Shown here in pieces: positions 63,866 through 64,000 of a DNA stretch of 64,000 bases. This DNA comes from Myxococcales bacterium. GTDB taxonomy: Bacteria > Myxococcota_A > UBA9042. Location of the stretch: contig CANLIC010000007.1 of assembly GCA_947491025.1 (NCBI GenBank), positions 62,001-126,000 of the forward strand. The letters run 5' to 3'. Within the stretch, counting starts at the first letter, position 1. Each line of letters opens with the position of its first letter. Position numbers and translations under genes: made by a program. The notes under the pieces are model-generated. The model had not been told where the DNA came from, did no database searches, and was given only the letters and a program-made list of their open reading frames with translations.

Positions 63866-64000
63866 TCGTCGGGCGGAGAACGCAGGAGACGCCCCGCGAT
63901 CGGCTGCTGGGCCGCGGCGACTTCTGCCAGATCCCCTCGTCAAGTCGAGACGTTGCCGAATGGGCGCCGCCGCGTGGCTCTGAGCCTTTGGCCCTCATCG

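Overview
This is a very GC-rich, densely coded chromosomal window of about 44 protein genes and one tRNA. There is no phage, IS element, CRISPR array or rRNA. Many short lipoproteins, a bactofilin, a PilT paralogue, a DUF4157 protein, proline-rich envelope proteins and start-stop overlaps suggest a Gram-negative member of the former Deltaproteobacteria (Myxococcota or Bradymonadota type). This placement is an inference from gene style and was not checked by phylogeny.

Left part (1-28 kb): mostly housekeeping and cell-surface genes. In order these are a bifunctional RelA/SpoT enzyme, ornithine carbamoyltransferase with a coupled PPIase-like lipoprotein, bactofilin, a polyprenyl-phosphate sugar transferase, an acyl-CoA synthetase-like protein, TypA/BipA, a BAX-inhibitor-like membrane protein and a PilT paralogue with degraded ATPase motifs. 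Next comes an overlapping lipoprotein-tyrS-phaR operon, a RibB-RibA fusion whose RibB half looks inactive, a coupled glycosyltransferase/polysaccharide-deacetylase pair, YqeY and two exported proteins. The block ends with a stand-alone HExxH-type peptide-modification enzyme facing a DUF4157 protein, and cysteine synthase with a coupled membrane protein.

Middle part (28.6-48 kb): tRNA-Arg(UCU), then glgB with a second GH13 enzyme (pullulanase/GlgX-like) that overlaps it and lacks a normal start codon. After this lies the most unusual locus. Two tandem genes, and a third 10 kb away on the other strand, encode NACHT-like P-loop NTPases that each begin with a lipoprotein-type export signal and share ten aligned cysteines. 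Between them are a proline-rich outer-membrane protein, a lipoprotein, a cysteine-repeat alpha/beta-hydrolase and a 12-TM nucleotide-transporter-like protein with HEAT repeats and a cyclic-nucleotide-binding domain. That last gene is preceded by three 11-bp direct repeats. I propose this as a candidate undescribed envelope system.

Right part (48-64 kb): a GNAT-like protein divergent from APS reductase (cysH), a MerR-like protein with a long proline linker, a CAP-domain lipoprotein, a BKACE (DUF849) enzyme, two cysteine-bearing Sel1-type lipoproteins, an M28 peptidase, glycogen synthase and a Nif3 protein. The window ends with 4-hydroxybenzoyl-CoA reductase, with the iron-sulfur and molybdenum subunits fused and a separate FAD/[4Fe-4S] subunit. 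Together glgB, the debranching enzyme and glgA indicate glycogen metabolism, and the reductase indicates processing of aromatic acids through CoA thioesters.
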